In this document: positions 23,094 to 34,500 of the stretch, in pieces
Layout: every line of letters begins with the position of its first letter
How positions within the stretch are numbered: the first letter of the stretch is position 1
Source: Rebecca billardiae RCC1528
Taxonomy: Eukaryota > Haptophyta
Length of the DNA: 64,000 nt
Reading direction: 5' to 3'
NCBI GenBank assembly: GCA_965240325.2
Contig: OZ251239.1
Location: 930,001-994,000, forward strand
The notes under the pieces: generated by a model
What the model was told of the DNA's origin: nothing
The model's input: the letters and a program-made list of their open reading frames with translations, nothing else
The model's database searches: none
Made by a program: the position numbers and the translations under genes

Positions 23094-24378
23094 ATGGACG
23101 GTCCGGCCGAGGCGCCCTCCGCGGCGCCCGACGCGCCCACATCCGCCGAGCCCGCCGCCCGCCGCTCCACCCGCCGCCCCGTGCCCAAGGCGCCGCACGA
23201 CGCGTCGCCGGTCGCGAGCAGCGCCCGGCGCACGGCCGGCGGCAGCGCCAAGCGCGAAACGTCCGAGCGCGGCGCGCGCTCGGCGGCGGGCGGCGGCGCG
23301 CACGAGGCGGACAGCTCGCAGCCGCCACGCAAGCGCCTGCGCGCCACGCTCTTCCCGTCCGGTGCCACGCCCGCCGCGGGCGCCGACGGCGGCGGCGCAT
23401 CCGGCGCGCCCGGCGCCGCCGACGCCCACGCGGACGCGGGCGGCAGCGGCGACGACGCGGGCGCGGCTGGCGCTTGTGCCGGGGGCGCGGCGCGCGCGGC
23501 CACGAGTGGCGCCGTGCCGCCAGCGGGCACGCCCGCGGTGACGCCCACCACCACGCCGCGGCGTAAGGGCGGCGGCGGCGGCGGCGGCGCCAAGGCGGCC
23601 GCGAGCGGCGGCGGCGGCGCGCGCCGCGGCGGGCACGGGCCGCGCAAGTCGCACGCGCTCGAGGAGGACGAGCTGCTCCGGCAGCGCGGGCGGGGCAAGC
23701 GCGCCAGCCCCAAGCCCACGCCGCGCGCCGCGGCCGACGCCGCGCCGCCGCAGCCGCAGCCGCCGCAGCCGCAGCCGGGCGCGCCCAGGCCCCGCGCGTC
23801 ATGTCCGCACCTCATTGACGCGCCGTGGGCGCGCGCGTACGCGGCGCTGCACCACCTGCTGTGCGCGCGGCCGCGGCGCTGGTGCTTCTACGAGTGGTTC
23901 TACGCGCCGATCGACCGCGCCTTCTTCAAGCCCGCCGTCTCCGACTTCCAGGCCTGCCTGGCCGAGTGCGGACTCGGCCACGTGAGTCGACTCACGCGCG
24001 CTGAGTGGTCGTTCGTGCGCGCGCTCATAGGGCGGCCGCGGCGCGCGAGCGCGGCGTTCTTCGCGGCGGAGCGCGGCCGGCTCGGCGCGCACCGCGCCGC
24101 CGCGCGCGCGCGCGGCGTCGGCCGCCTCGCCGTCGGGCAGCGCGTCCTCGCCTTCCACCCGCGCGTGCGGCAGCTCCACGCGGGGGCCATACTGACCCCG
24201 GCAGGTGCAGGCTACAAGGTGCAGTTCGCACGGCACGAGCTGGGGGTGCAGACGGTCGGGGACCACCTGCTCGACGCGGAGGAGGAGGCGTCCGCGCTGC
24301 CGCCCGGCGGCGCAGCACTCGGCGCCGGCGGCGCGGGCGCGCTCGCGTACGCCGAGGTCGGCTTCGAGTGCGCGCTGC

Positions 24379-24415
<37 letters not shown>

Positions 24416-25945
24416 GGCGCGGCGCGGCGCCGCTTCGCTTGGCGAGCTGGGCGCGTGCGGCGGCGGCGTGTGCGCCACGCTGCCGGGCGGCGCGCACGCG
24501 TCCGCCGCGCGCGCCGCCGCGCGCACCGCCGAGCTCCAGCTCGGCCTCGAGGCGCGCCGCCTCCTCGAGCGCAAGCAGCTCACGCTTGCCGAGCTTGAAG
24601 CGACCAACGGCGCGGTCGAGTCGGGCGAGCTGGCGCTTGGGGCGGAGGAGGAGCGCCCGGCGCGCGCGGAGGACGAGGGGCAGGTGTGCGCGTGGACGGG
24701 CGGCGCTCCGTGCTGCGCAGGCTGCCGCCCCGCGCCCTCGCCAAGTGCTCGCGCTGCCGGCTCAGGAGCGCATGGCGCGCGCGCGCGCGCTGGCGGACGC
24801 GCGTGTGTGCGGGCGGGCGGGCGGGCGCGCCGACACGTCTGCGGGCGGCGGGCGTGTGCCGTGCTCACGCGCGCGCGCGCGACGCACGCTCCCGCGCGCC
24901 GCGCCGCGCGCCGGCGCGCAGGAGACGGCGCAGCCGCCCCGCGCTCCCAAGCCGGAGCCGGAGTCAGGCGCGGCCGACGGCTCCGCACAGCCGCCGCCGG
25001 CCGGCAGCGCGGGCGCTGAGGCGGCGGCGGGCACAGCGGGCGCGCCGCCCTCGGAGCGGCCCGCGGCGGCGGCGGCTGCCGCGGCCGAGGCGGACTCTGC
25101 AGAGACGGTGGCGGTCAAGTGCCACTACCACTGGCTGCTTGACTCGCTCGAGCGGACGAATGCGCAGCTGGAGCCTGTGCTGAGCAGGCTGCGCGCGGCG
25201 GCGCGCGAGCGCGCGCGCGCCGACGCGGCGGCCGCCGCGCTCGGCGGCGCGGGCTCGGGTGGCACGCCGCCGCGCGCCGTGAGCGAGCTCGCGCATCAGT
25301 GCTCCGCGTCGGCCGTCTCCATCGTGCAGGACGCGCTGCGCACCACCGCCGCGGCAGCGGCGGAGCAGCGCGCGCCCACGCCGCCCGCGGCCGCCGCCGC
25401 CGCCGCACCGATCAGCCTGCCCCCGATGGCCGAGCAGCTGGTGACGCAGTGCGTGGCGCTGCTGCTGCGCGTGCGCGCGCTCGCCGGCACCGACGCGGGC
25501 GCGGAGGACGTGCTGCTGCTCCTCGAGTCGAGCCTCGCCGAGATCTCGCCAAAGGTGCGCGCCGCGCACGCGCAAGCGCGCAAGCCCGGCGGCGCGGCCG
25601 AGCGGCGGGCAGCAGCGCGCCCTCTCACCGGAGTTGCCGGACACCGCCCGCCGCCCGCGCGACCCTGCGCGCCGCTGTGCGCCCTGGCCGCGCCGCCCGC
25701 CGCCCGCACGCGCGCAGGTCGGCGGCAACGCGGGCGTGTTCAGAGAGGTGCGCGCCGCGCTCTCGTCCATCTCGTCGCTGCTCAAGAGCGCAGCTGCCGA
25801 GCGCTCGGCGGCGGCGGAGAGCGCCGCGATGGTCGCCGCGGCGGGGCAACCACTGCCGCCGCCGCCGCAACATCAGCCCACGCGCGAGTCAGCGACAGCT
25901 GCCGGCGCGGCCGGATCGCCGCAGCAGTGTCAGCCGTTTGCCTAG
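23094..25945 (+). CDS. LIN9: LIN9 / ALWAYS EARLY homologue (DIRP domain), MuvB/DREAM subunit
   Basis: Exons 23094-24683, 24922-25554 and 25718-25945 join in phase 0 to 816 aa; the introns are 238 and 163 nt. Residues 1-240 are Ala/Gly/Pro-rich and basic. Residues ~262-335 are a clear DIRP domain (WCFYEWFY, DFQACLAE, LTRAEWSFVRALIG, PRRASAAFFAAER), followed by the Tudor-like segment (VGQRVLAFHP...YKVQF). Exon 2 carries the helical C-terminal part (LDSLERTNAQLEPVLSRLR) and exon 3 ends with FREVRAALSSISSLLKS. LIN9 is the scaffold of MuvB, which partners Rb/E2F or Myb to control cell-cycle genes. Intron 1 contains a fragment copied from UTP20. Confidence 0.88.
24688..24747 (+). repeat. UTP20 exon fragment inside LIN9 intron 1
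   Basis: These 60 bp match UTP20 exon 1 at 16566-16646 in the same orientation. The only large difference is a 21-bp deletion between the short direct repeats GTGCTGCGC and GTGCTCCGC. The copy begins four bases after the 5' splice site of LIN9 intron 1, and the conceptual UTP20 residues (VDGRRSVLR...RRLPPRALAK) can still be read. Confidence 0.8.
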
Positions 25946-26237
25946 CGCAGATATATATATAGCAGTCGTCGTCTAGTAGCAGATAGTCGTCTCTCTCTCT
26001 CTCTCTGATGCTACTCTCTCTCTCTCTCGAGGCGCGTCGTCAGCAGACGTCAGCTGACTCAGCTGATGTCACGATGAGTCGTACGACGACGACGACGTAG
26101 TGATTCGCGAATACACAGACGCGACGACGAACGAGTCGAACGACAGCGCACTACTGAGTACGACTGAGCTTGCTGACTTGCGCCCTGCTTGCGCGGGCCA
26201 TCACTGGAGCCATCGTCAGGCGCGCATGGGCGGGCCA
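25946..26237. other. Convergent intergenic region with (CT)n
   Basis: The LIN9 stop (plus) and the TPR gene stop (minus) face each other here. (CT)n tracts at about 25990-26005 and 26013-26028 and a short (GAC)n tract near 26082-26098 are present. No other feature is seen. Confidence 0.6.
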
Positions 26238-29200
26238 TCAGGTCGGCGACAGGGCCGCGGCGCGCGCTGGCGGCAGCCCCGGCTGCGCGCGTAGCCTTGG
26301 CGTGATGGGCTGCCATGTCGGGGCCGCTATGTCCGGCAGGCTGAGCGAGGCGGGGAGCGGAGGAGGGAGGCTGCCGCCGTGCAATCGATGGCGGCTGTGC
26401 GCTGCGGGCGAGGGCCTGGCGGAGGGGCGCTGCTGCGTGCGCGGGCTCAGCTCGGCGCCCTCGGCGCCCTCGAGCGCGCTCGCCTCGGCGTCGTTCGCGC
26501 GGCGGTACAGCGCCTCCGCCTCCTCGCCGTCGCCCAGCTCCCGCAGCGCGTCCGCGAGGCCGCGCATCGACGCGATCGTCTGCGGGTCGCTCTCGCCCAG
26601 GGCCTTGCCGCGGCCGTCGAGCGCGCGCCGGTGCAGCGTCGCCGCGTCGCCGAGCCGGCCGGCGGCGTGGTGCGCGTGCGCGAGGTTCGATGCGGAGCTG
26701 AGCGTGTGCGGGTGCTCGTCGCCGAGCGCCTCCTCTCGCGCGCGCAGCGCGCGCAGCCGCAGCGCCGCCGCCTCGTCCAGCCGTCCGCGCGCGTGCAGCA
26801 CCGCAGCCAGGTCATCGACCGACGCGAGCGTCTCGGCGTGGTCTGGCCCAAGGATGCGCTCGCGCGCCGAGAGCGCGCGCGCGTGCAGCGCCTCGGCCTC
26901 GTCAAGCTCGGCGTGCGCGTGCAGCGCGGCGGCGAGCGCGCTGAGCGCGTCGAGCGCCTCCGCCTCCTCCGCGCCCAGCGCGCGCTCCCGAGCCTCGAGC
27001 ACGCGCCGGCGCACCGCCACCGCCTCGGCCGCGCGCCCGTCCTGCGGCTCGAGCAACTCGGCGAGGGCGCACGCGATCGCGAGCGTGTCAGCGTGGTCGG
27101 CGCCGCGCGCGGCCTCGGACGCGCGGAGCGCGCGGCGGTACGTCGCCTCGGCCTGCTCGAGCCGGCCGTTCGCCGCGAGCACGGCCGCGAGCGCGCCCAT
27201 CGTCCCCACCGTCTCCGCGTGCGCCTCGCCGAGCGTGCGCGCCTGCGCGTCGAGCGCGCGCGTGAGCATGGCTTCCCCGTTGGCCACCTCGCCGGCGGCG
27301 TGCGTGGCGAGGGCGAGGGCGGAGAGCGAGCGCAGCGTGTCCGCGTGCTCGGGGCCGAGCGTGCGCTGCCGCGCCTCGAGCGTGCGCCTGTGCAGCGCCG
27401 CCGACTCGCGCAGCCGGCCCACCGAGTGCAGCATCGCCGCGAAGTTGCTCGCCGTCCGCAGCGTGAGCGCGTGCTCAGCGCCGAGCGTGCGCGTCTGGCG
27501 CTCGAGCGCGCTCGTGTACAGCGGCTCGGCCTCGTCGGAGCGGCCCTGCGCGTCGAGGACGCACGCGAGGCTGGAGAGCGTGCCGAGCGTGTCGGCGTGC
27601 TCCGCGCCCAGCGTGCGCTCCGACGCGCCCAGCGCGCGCCGGTGCAGCGCCTCCGCCTCCTCGAGCTGTCCCATCGCGTGCAGCACAGATGCGAGGTCGG
27701 TGCACGCCGCGAGCGTCTCGGGATGCTCGGCGCCGAGCGCGCGCTCGGAGGCGGAGAGCGCGCGGCGCTGGAGCGCGGAGGCCTCGTCGAGCCTGCCCTG
27801 CGCGTGCAGCACCGCCGCGAGGCTGCTCAGCGACGCGATCGTCTCCGCGTGCTCCAGCCCGAGCGAGCTGTGCGCCGCCTCGAGCGAGCGGCGCTGCAGC
27901 GCCGCCGCCTCGTCCAAGTCGCCGCCGGCAAAAAGGGCCGCCGCGAGGTTGTTGACCGACGAGATGGTGCGCTTGTGGCTCGGGCCGAGGTGGCGCTCGC
28001 GCGCGCCGAGCGCGCGGCGGTACAGCGCCTCCGCCTCGCCCAGCTGCCCCTGCGCGTACAGCACCGCCGCCAGCCCGTTCACCGAGTGCACCGTGTCGGC
28101 GTGCTCGGCGCCCAGGGCCTTGCCGCGGCCGTCGAGCGCGCGCCGGTGCAGCGCTGCCGCGTCGCCAAGCCGGCCGGCGGCGTGCAGGATGTGGGCGAGG
28201 TCGGAGGCGGCGGCGAGTGTGCTCGGGTGGTCCGGGCCGAGCGTGCGCTCCTCCGCCTCGAGCACCCGCCGCTGCATCGCCGCCGCCGCCTCGCCCTCGC
28301 CTCTCGCCGCGAGCACGCACGCAAGCGCGTGCGTCAGACCGAGCGTCTCCGCAGCCGTGGCGCCGGCCGCGCGCTCGCTCGCGCCCAGCGCGCGGCGCAG
28401 CAGCGCCTCGGCCTCCTCGAGCTCGCCGAGCGCGTGCAGCACGTGGGCGAAGCTGCTCAGGCTCCGCCGCGTCTCCGCGTGCTCCTCGCCCAGCGTGCGC
28501 TCGCGCGCCGCCGCCACCTTGCGCAGGTTGGCCGCGGCCTCGTCCAGCTCCCCGCGCGACTGCTGCACAGCCGCGATGCTCTCGACCGAGCTGAGCGTGA
28601 GCGCGTGCTCGGCGCCGACGGTGTCCTCCGCGGCCTCGAGGGCGAGGCTGTGCAGCCCCTCCGCGCCGTCGAGGTCGCCCTTCGCGTGCAGCACCGCGCC
28701 GAGCTCGTTCAGCGCGACCAGCGTGCTCGGGTGCTCGGGCCCGCACGAGCGCTCGAGCACGCGCACGATACGCCGGCGCAGCGCCTCGGCTTTGGCCAGC
28801 TCGCCCGCGGTGCCGAGCGCGCGCGCGACCTCGCGCGCGGCCTTGAGCGTGAGCGGGTGCTCGGCGCCGAGCGTGCGCTCGCGCGCGAGCATCACGTGGC
28901 GGGACAGCGCGCCTGCCTCCTCCAGCGCGCCGCGCGCCTGCAGCACCGACGCGAGCGCCGCGACCGTCTCGAGCGTGCGCGTGTGCTCGCGCCCGAGCGC
29001 GCGCTCGCGGCACGCGCGCGCGCGCCGCAGTAGCTCCTCCGCCTCGCCGAGCGCGCCGTGCGCGTGCAGCGCGGCGGCGAGGCTGCTGAGCGACTCGAGC
29101 GTGTCCGGGTGGCTCGTGCCCAGCGTGCGCTCGCGCGTCTCCAGCGCGCGGCGCAGCAGCGCCACCGCCGACTCGAGCTGCCCCGAGAGACGGAGGACCG

Positions 29201-30902
29201 AAGCCAAATCGCCTAGCGCCGCGAGTGTGTGCGCGTGCTCCGCGCCCAGCGTGCGCTCGCGCGCGCCGAGCACGCGGCGGTGCAGCGCCTCGGCCTCGCC
29301 GAGCTGCCCGCTCTCCGCCAGCACGTTCGCCAGGCTCGCCAGCGCGCTCAGCGTCTCCGCGTGCTCCGCGCCCAGCGTGCGCTCGCGGCCGAGCACGGCG
29401 CGGTCGAACAGCGCCGCCGCCTCGTCAAGCTCGCCGCGGTCGCGGAGAGAGGCGCCGAGCGCGACGACAGAGGCGAGGGTGTCGGCGTGCTCGGGGCCGA
29501 GCGTGCGCTCGCGCGCCTCGAGCGCGCGTCGGTGCAGCGCCGTCGCCTCGACCAGCCGCCCCTTCGCGTGCAGCACCGTCGCGAGCTGCTCGGTCGACGC
29601 GAGCGTGTCAGCGTGCGCGGCACCGAGCGAGGTGCGACGCGCGCCGAGCGCGCGCCGGTGCAGCGTCGCCGCGTCGTTGAGCTGGCCGAGCGCGTGGAGC
29701 ACGTTGGCGAGGCTGGCGAGCGAGCGGAGCGTCACCGGGTGCTCCGCGCCCAGCCTGCGCTCCCGCGCCTCCAGCGCCTCCTGGTGCAGCAGCGCCGATT
29801 CCTCGTATCGGCCCTGCGCGTACAAATTGCATGCCAGCTCGTACTGCAGGTCGGGGCCGGGCGCGGCCGGGCGCGCGCCCGCGACGCAGCGCGCGAGCGC
29901 GGCGGAGAGCGCGCGCGGGACGAAGGGGAGCGAGGCGAGCGTCGCCGCGCCCGCGCCGCGCACGCCGCCGCGCCGCCGCGCCGCGAGCCACGCGATGTGC
30001 CCGCTGAGAAGGGACTCGGCCTCGGCTAGCCTGCCGTTGGCGCGCAGAAGGTTCGCGGCCGCGCACGCGAGCTGCGAGTCGTCCGGCCGGGCGCGGAGGA
30101 GGCGCTCGGCCTCGGAGGCGAGCCACGCGCGCACCGCCGCCTGCGCGCCCTCCTCCACCCGCGCCATGCCGCCGGGCACCGCCGCCTGCGCGTGCAGCGC
30201 GATGCGGGCATGGTCCTCGCTGCGGCTCGCGCGCGCGCGCCGGATCGAGAGAGCGGACACGGCGGCGAGCATCTGCGCGAAGTGGTGCGCGAGCGCGTGG
30301 TCGAAGCGCTCGCGCTCGCGCGGCGGCATGTGCATGCTCACGCCCTTCCCGCGCAGCGCGCACGTGCCCAGCTCGAGCAGGCACCACGCGCGGCTGAGCA
30401 GCACCGGCTGTGACCACGGCCACAGCAGCGCGACCGCGCGCTCCGCCGCGTCGATCGCGGGCGTCAGGCAGGACTCGAGGAAGCCGTCGCGCAGCGGCTC
30501 GGCCCACTGGCTGCTCATCAGCAGGCACGTCCACACGCACTCGTCGTCGCGCACCGCCTCCTCCAGCGCCGCGACCACGTCGCCGAACGCGTGCTGCCAC
30601 GGAAAGAGCGCGAACACAACGCCCGTCCGGCCGACGCGCGAGGCGGGCAGCGTGGCGAAGTACGAGGTGCGGCCGGGTTTGGTCATCGGCTTGACGATCT
30701 CGTGGCACACGTCCGTCACCGTCAGCGCCTCGCCCGCGGGGCGCACCTCGCCGCTCCACGGGCGCACCCACGTGCCCGCGATGCTTTGGCGCGCGGCCGC
30801 CCAGTGCGCGAGCTCGCGAAGCACGTCGATGCGCACGCCGCGGCCGGCGGTGGAGGCGGTGGTGAGCGTGCGCGCGGGCATCTTCGGCGGCGGGCCCGTC
30901 AT
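26238..30902 (-). CDS. Large TPR-repeat protein with N-terminal WCLLE domain
   Basis: 1,554 aa from the ATG at 30902, in one exon. Residues ~60-300 match the N-terminal domain of the TPR protein at 1343-3964 (VCHEIVKP versus VVHEIIKP; W173-CLL-E177 versus WCLYE; the AWLA.E segment before the repeats). About 27 TPR units of 42 aa follow from residue ~375 (ALHRRALGARERTLGAEHADTL type). Units 14 and 26 are nearly alike ([19 protein letters not shown]), suggesting past duplication of a block of units. Unlike its paralogue it has no MGCC start. The role is probably scaffolding; no ligand can be inferred. Its promoter region now adjoins the 17.8-kb MULE, whose target duplication starts 118 bp upstream of the ATG. 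Confidence 0.85.
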   Translation of the reverse strand: MTGPPPKMPARTLTTASTAGRGVRIDVLRELAHWAAARQSIAGTWVRPWSGEVRPAGEALTVTDVCHEIVKPMTKPGRTSYFATLPASRVGRTGVVFALFPWQHAFGDVVAALEEAVRDDECVWTCLLMSSQWAEPLRDGFLESCLTPAIDAAERAVALLWPWSQPVLLSRAWCLLELGTCALRGKGVSMHMPPRERERFDHALAHHFAQMLAAVSALSIRRARASRSEDHARIALHAQAAVPGGMARVEEGAQAAVRAWLASEAERLLRARPDDSQLACAAANLLRANGRLAEAESLLSGHIAWLAARRRGGVRGAGAATLASLPFVPRALSAALARCVAGARPAAPGPDLQYELACNLYAQGRYEESALLHQEALEARERRLGAEHPVTLRSLASLANVLHALGQLNDAATLHRRALGARRTSLGAAHADTLASTEQLATVLHAKGRLVEATALHRRALEARERTLGPEHADTLASVVALGASLRDRGELDEAAALFDRAVLGRERTLGAEHAETLSALASLANVLAESGQLGEAEALHRRVLGARERTLGAEHAHTLAALGDLASVLRLSGQLESAVALLRRALETRERTLGTSHPDTLESLSSLAAALHAHGALGEAEELLRRARACRERALGREHTRTLETVAALASVLQARGALEEAGALSRHVMLARERTLGAEHPLTLKAAREVARALGTAGELAKAEALRRRIVRVLERSCGPEHPSTLVALNELGAVLHAKGDLDGAEGLHSLALEAAEDTVGAEHALTLSSVESIAAVQQSRGELDEAAANLRKVAAARERTLGEEHAETRRSLSSFAHVLHALGELEEAEALLRRALGASERAAGATAAETLGLTHALACVLAARGEGEAAAAMQRRVLEAEERTLGPDHPSTLAAASDLAHILHAAGRLGDAAALHRRALDGRGKALGAEHADTVHSVNGLAAVLYAQGQLGEAEALYRRALGARERHLGPSHKRTISSVNNLAAALFAGGDLDEAAALQRRSLEAAHSSLGLEHAETIASLSSLAAVLHAQGRLDEASALQRRALSASERALGAEHPETLAACTDLASVLHAMGQLEEAEALHRRALGASERTLGAEHADTLGTLSSLACVLDAQGRSDEAEPLYTSALERQTRTLGAEHALTLRTASNFAAMLHSVGRLRESAALHRRTLEARQRTLGPEHADTLRSLSALALATHAAGEVANGEAMLTRALDAQARTLGEAHAETVGTMGALAAVLAANGRLEQAEATYRRALRASEAARGADHADTLAIACALAELLEPQDGRAAEAVAVRRRVLEARERALGAEEAEALDALSALAAALHAHAELDEAEALHARALSARERILGPDHAETLASVDDLAAVLHARGRLDEAAALRLRALRAREEALGDEHPHTLSSASNLAHAHHAAGRLGDAATLHRRALDGRGKALGESDPQTIASMRGLADALRELGDGEEAEALYRRANDAEASALEGAEGAELSPRTQQRPSARPSPAAHSRHRLHGGSLPPPLPASLSLPDIAAPTWQPITPRLRAQPGLPPARAAALSPT

Positions 30903-31019
30903 CGCCGCCCCGGGCCGCGTGGACAGGGCTCACGAGTACTGGTAGTAGTACGTATCTGCCCCGGCCCCTTCCAGACGACGGCGAGAAGCCCGAGGAGGTG
31001 GGATCCGCGGCGGATCGCG

Positions 31020-31028
31020 TTGAATCTA
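31020..31028. repeat. Target-site duplication of the MULE, left copy
   Basis: TTGAATCTA, identical in direct orientation to 48795-48803. Nine bases is typical of Mutator-like insertion. Confidence 0.92.
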
Positions 31029-31517
31029 GGGAAAACCCCGGAAGTCCGACGAGGACCGACCGAGCAACCAGAACTCCGACAAACCTCCGCATCTCAGCAC
31101 GGCGATTTCCGGACTGGCACCCCCGCCAGTTTTCCGACGGCCAGAAGCTTCGGGAGCGAGCAAATGGCGCCGCTCGCCCGCAACGCGGAAGATACCGCTC
31201 GCGGCGAACCGGCGCGAACGCCCGCCTTGTATTCGGGCGGAGTACCCTAATGAGCGGGGGTGGGCACTTTCGTATTGCGCGCAGCCTGACGCCCACCCGC
31301 GACGAAACGACGCCGTCGACTCCTCCCGCCCGGACCGCCGCCGGAACGTTGCTCGTCAATTAGTTAGAGAAATGCGACGCCGGGGGGCGCGCCGCAAAAC
31401 TTGCTCCCGAGCTCGCCACGAGGGACGATCGATGCCTCGCACGACGTTAAGGGGGTACGCCTGCCACGCGCGCGGGCGTCGTGCGCGCGCCGCGTGGTCG
31501 CGCGCGGCGCATCGCGC
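31029..31517 (+). repeat. MULE terminal inverted repeat, left
   Basis: Starts GGGAAAACCCCGGAAGTCCG. It aligns without gaps to the reverse complement of 48306-48794. Differences I see are three bases in the outer 12, a 13-base block at 31425-31437, and a few single changes near 31460-31500. ATGs at 31372 and 31432, possible starts of the accessory gene, lie inside it. Confidence 0.93.
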
Positions 31518-34500
31518 GCGCGTGTGTCTTCGTTCGCGCGCGCGGCGTGCGCTCGCGCATGTCGTCACGCCGTGCGTTCTGCGTCGTTGCGCGGCGTCGT
31601 GCCCGCGTGCCGCGCGCAGGCCGCCGCCGCCTGCGGGGACGACTCCGACTGCGACGAGCTTCGCGAACGGGGCTGCTGTGGACGTGGTGTACGAGCAGGG
31701 TGCACCGGCAGTCCGTGCTGTGGTCGCGGCGCTTGGGGTCGGCGCACACGGGCGAGTGCAGACGTACGTCCTCCGGGCTGCCGAGGGAGTGTCTGCTCAT
31801 GCGTGGGCTGCGGTCCCTGGCGACACCGTCGGTGCGTCCGCGGATGGAACAGTCGAGGGCGCAGGCTCGTTGAAGAGGGTGCCAGCGGCGCACGTGCGTG
31901 CGCCGCCCGCCGGCGAGCAGTGCGCCGAGCAGGGGCAGGGCGCCGAGCAGGGCGCCGAGCAGGGCGCCCTGCTCGGCGCCCTGCTCGGCGCCGAGCCGGG
32001 CGCCGAGCAGGGCAAGCAGGCCGCCGAGCAGGGCGCCGAGCCGGGCGCCGAGCCGGGCGCCGAGCAGGGCGCCGAGCAGGGCGCCCAGCCGGGCGCCGGG
32101 CAGGGCGCCGGGCAGGGCAAGCAGGCCGCCGAGCAGGGCGCCGAGCCGGGCGCCGAGCAGGGCGCCGAGCAGGGCAAGCAGGGCGCCCAGCCGGGCGCCG
32201 GGCCGGGCGCCGAGCCGGGCGCCGAGCAGGGCAAGCAGGCCGCCGAGCAGGGCGCCGAGCCGGGCGCCGAGCAGGGCGCCGAGCAGGGCGCCCAGCCGGG
32301 CGCCGGGCAGGGCGCCGGGCCGGGCGCCGGGCCGGGCGCCGAGCAGGGCAAGCAGGGCGCCGAGCAGGGCGCCGAGCAGGGCGCCGAGCAGGGCGCCCAG
32401 CCGGGCGCCGGGCATGGCAAGCAGGCCGCCGAGCAGGGCACCGAGCCGGGCGCCGAGCAGGGCGCCGAGCAGGGCGCCCAGCCGGGCGCCGAGCAGGGCG
32501 CCGAGCAGGGCGCCGACGGCCGGCCGGCCCGCCACGGCAGCACGCGCGTGGGCGGCGGCAGCTACGCCGCCCAGGGCATCCAGCAGGAGGCTGCGGGGCA
32601 GCGCGGCGCGCAGGGGGCGGCTCACCACAACGGGCGCGGCGGCGTGCGGACGCGGGCCATGCGCCGCCAGCCGCCACTTGCGCCACCCGCCGAAGCGCTG
32701 CCCGGCGTCACCTCGGCGCCGGCGCCGCCGTCGGCGCCGACGGCGGTCGCAGGCGTCACGGCGGCGCCGGCGGCGCCGCCTGCGGCCGCCGGCGGCCCCG
32801 CGACAAGCGACGAACGCGCCGAGCCGCCACGCGCACCCGTCGCAACGCTGGCGCCGGCGCCGCCGCCGCCGCCGGCGCCGACGGCGGTCGCCGGCGTCAC
32901 GGCGGCGCCGGCGGCGCCGCCTTCGGCCGCCGGCGGCCCCGCGACAAGCGACGAACGCGCCGAGCCGCCACGCGCACCCGTCGAAACGCTGGCGGGTGCC
33001 ACCGGCGTCACCGCGGCGGCGCCGGCGCCGCCGCCTGCGGCCGCCGGCGGCCCCGCGACGCGCGCCGAACGCGCCGAGCCGCCACGCGCACCCGCCGAGG
33101 CGCCGGCGGCTGCCACCGGCGTCACCGCGGCGGCGCCGGCGCCGCCGGCGCCGGCTGCGGCCGCCGACGGCCCCGCGGGCGTCAACTCAGATGACGCCGG
33201 TGGTGCTGCCTCGGGCGAGGTGGCACGGGCGGCGACGGCGTCGACCGCGACGCGCGCCGAACGCGCCGAGCCGCCACGCGCACCCGCCGAGGCGCGGGCG
33301 GCTGCCACCGGCGTCACCGCGGCGGCGCCGGCGCCGCCGGCGCCGGCTGCGGCCGCCGACGGCCCCGCGGGCGTCAACTCAGATGACTCCGGTGGTGCTG
33401 CCTCGGGCGAGGTGGCACGGGCGGCGACGGCGTCGATGGGTGGAGCGGCGGCTGGCGCAGCGGGGTCGCACTCCCATGCACCACAGCAGGCGCCCGCCGC
33501 CGCGCAACCCGGCGGTGGCGGCCACGCTGACGACGGCGGCGGCGTCTACGGCAGCGGCGACGGCGGCTCACGCGAGCTGTTCGCGATGAGCGATGTCTTG
33601 CAGCACGTGGATCATTTCTTCAGCGGCATCTACGGGAAACGCCGGAGGTTCGGCGGAGACACGCCCGCCGCGCCGGCGCAGGCGCACGCGCACGTGCTGG
33701 TGCGCCCCAGCGCGGTGGCGGATGCGGACGCGCGGACGACGAAGCACGGGCCGCAACCGAACAACGGCCGATTGGTGCCGGCCATCCTCAGGTTCAACCG
33801 CGCGTTCGCGTCACGGCATCTCGGCGGCGGCGGCGGCACGGTCCGCGTGGTGAACGTGGTGTGCGATGCCACGAACAACAAGCACTTCGGCGTGCTCACG
33901 GATGCCGACGCTGTGCGCGAGCTGTGCGCCTCGGGCGCCTTGTACACGCGCAGCGAGGTGGACGATGCGGTGCGCGAGTTCTACGCCGGCGCCGCCGCGA
34001 GCGTCGGCGGCTCTGTCTCTGAGCTCGCCCTGCGCGCAGCAGGCGAGCACTTCGGTGTGCACGGCCCGTTGCCCTACGTCCTCGACGCGGACGTGCGAGT
34101 CGCCTTAGCGGACGCTGAGGCCGACGACGATGGCGTCGCAGGCGGCGACGCGCCCTGGGTTCACCGGGCGCTTGCGTTGCCCTCGATGCGGCGCTCGGGA
34201 CAGGCGGTGTTCGGCCTCCCCGCCGTGGTTGCACAGGCGCCCTCCTGGTGCGCGCTTGTGCCCACGCCGCTGCGGGCGCCCGCTGAGCAGGGGACGTCGC
34301 CTTTGCTGCACGCCGCCGTGGCCGTGGTGGACTACCGGTCCGTGGACACCGACGACACCGACGAGTCGGAGCCCGTCGTCGGCGCGCACGCGTACGCCAT
34401 CCGCTTCGAGAAGGGCTGGCGCCTCCTCACCTTCGCCACGCGGCCGCCCAGTGGTGCGGCGGGCGCGATGACGGCTGCGACGTGCACGGACCTCACGGTC

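Noticed and set aside
26170-30945. Plus-strand ORF of 1,591 codons
   Set aside because: It is the antisense shadow of the TPR gene; its Ser/Ala/Arg-rich text is periodic with the 126-bp TPR unit and has no domain of its own.
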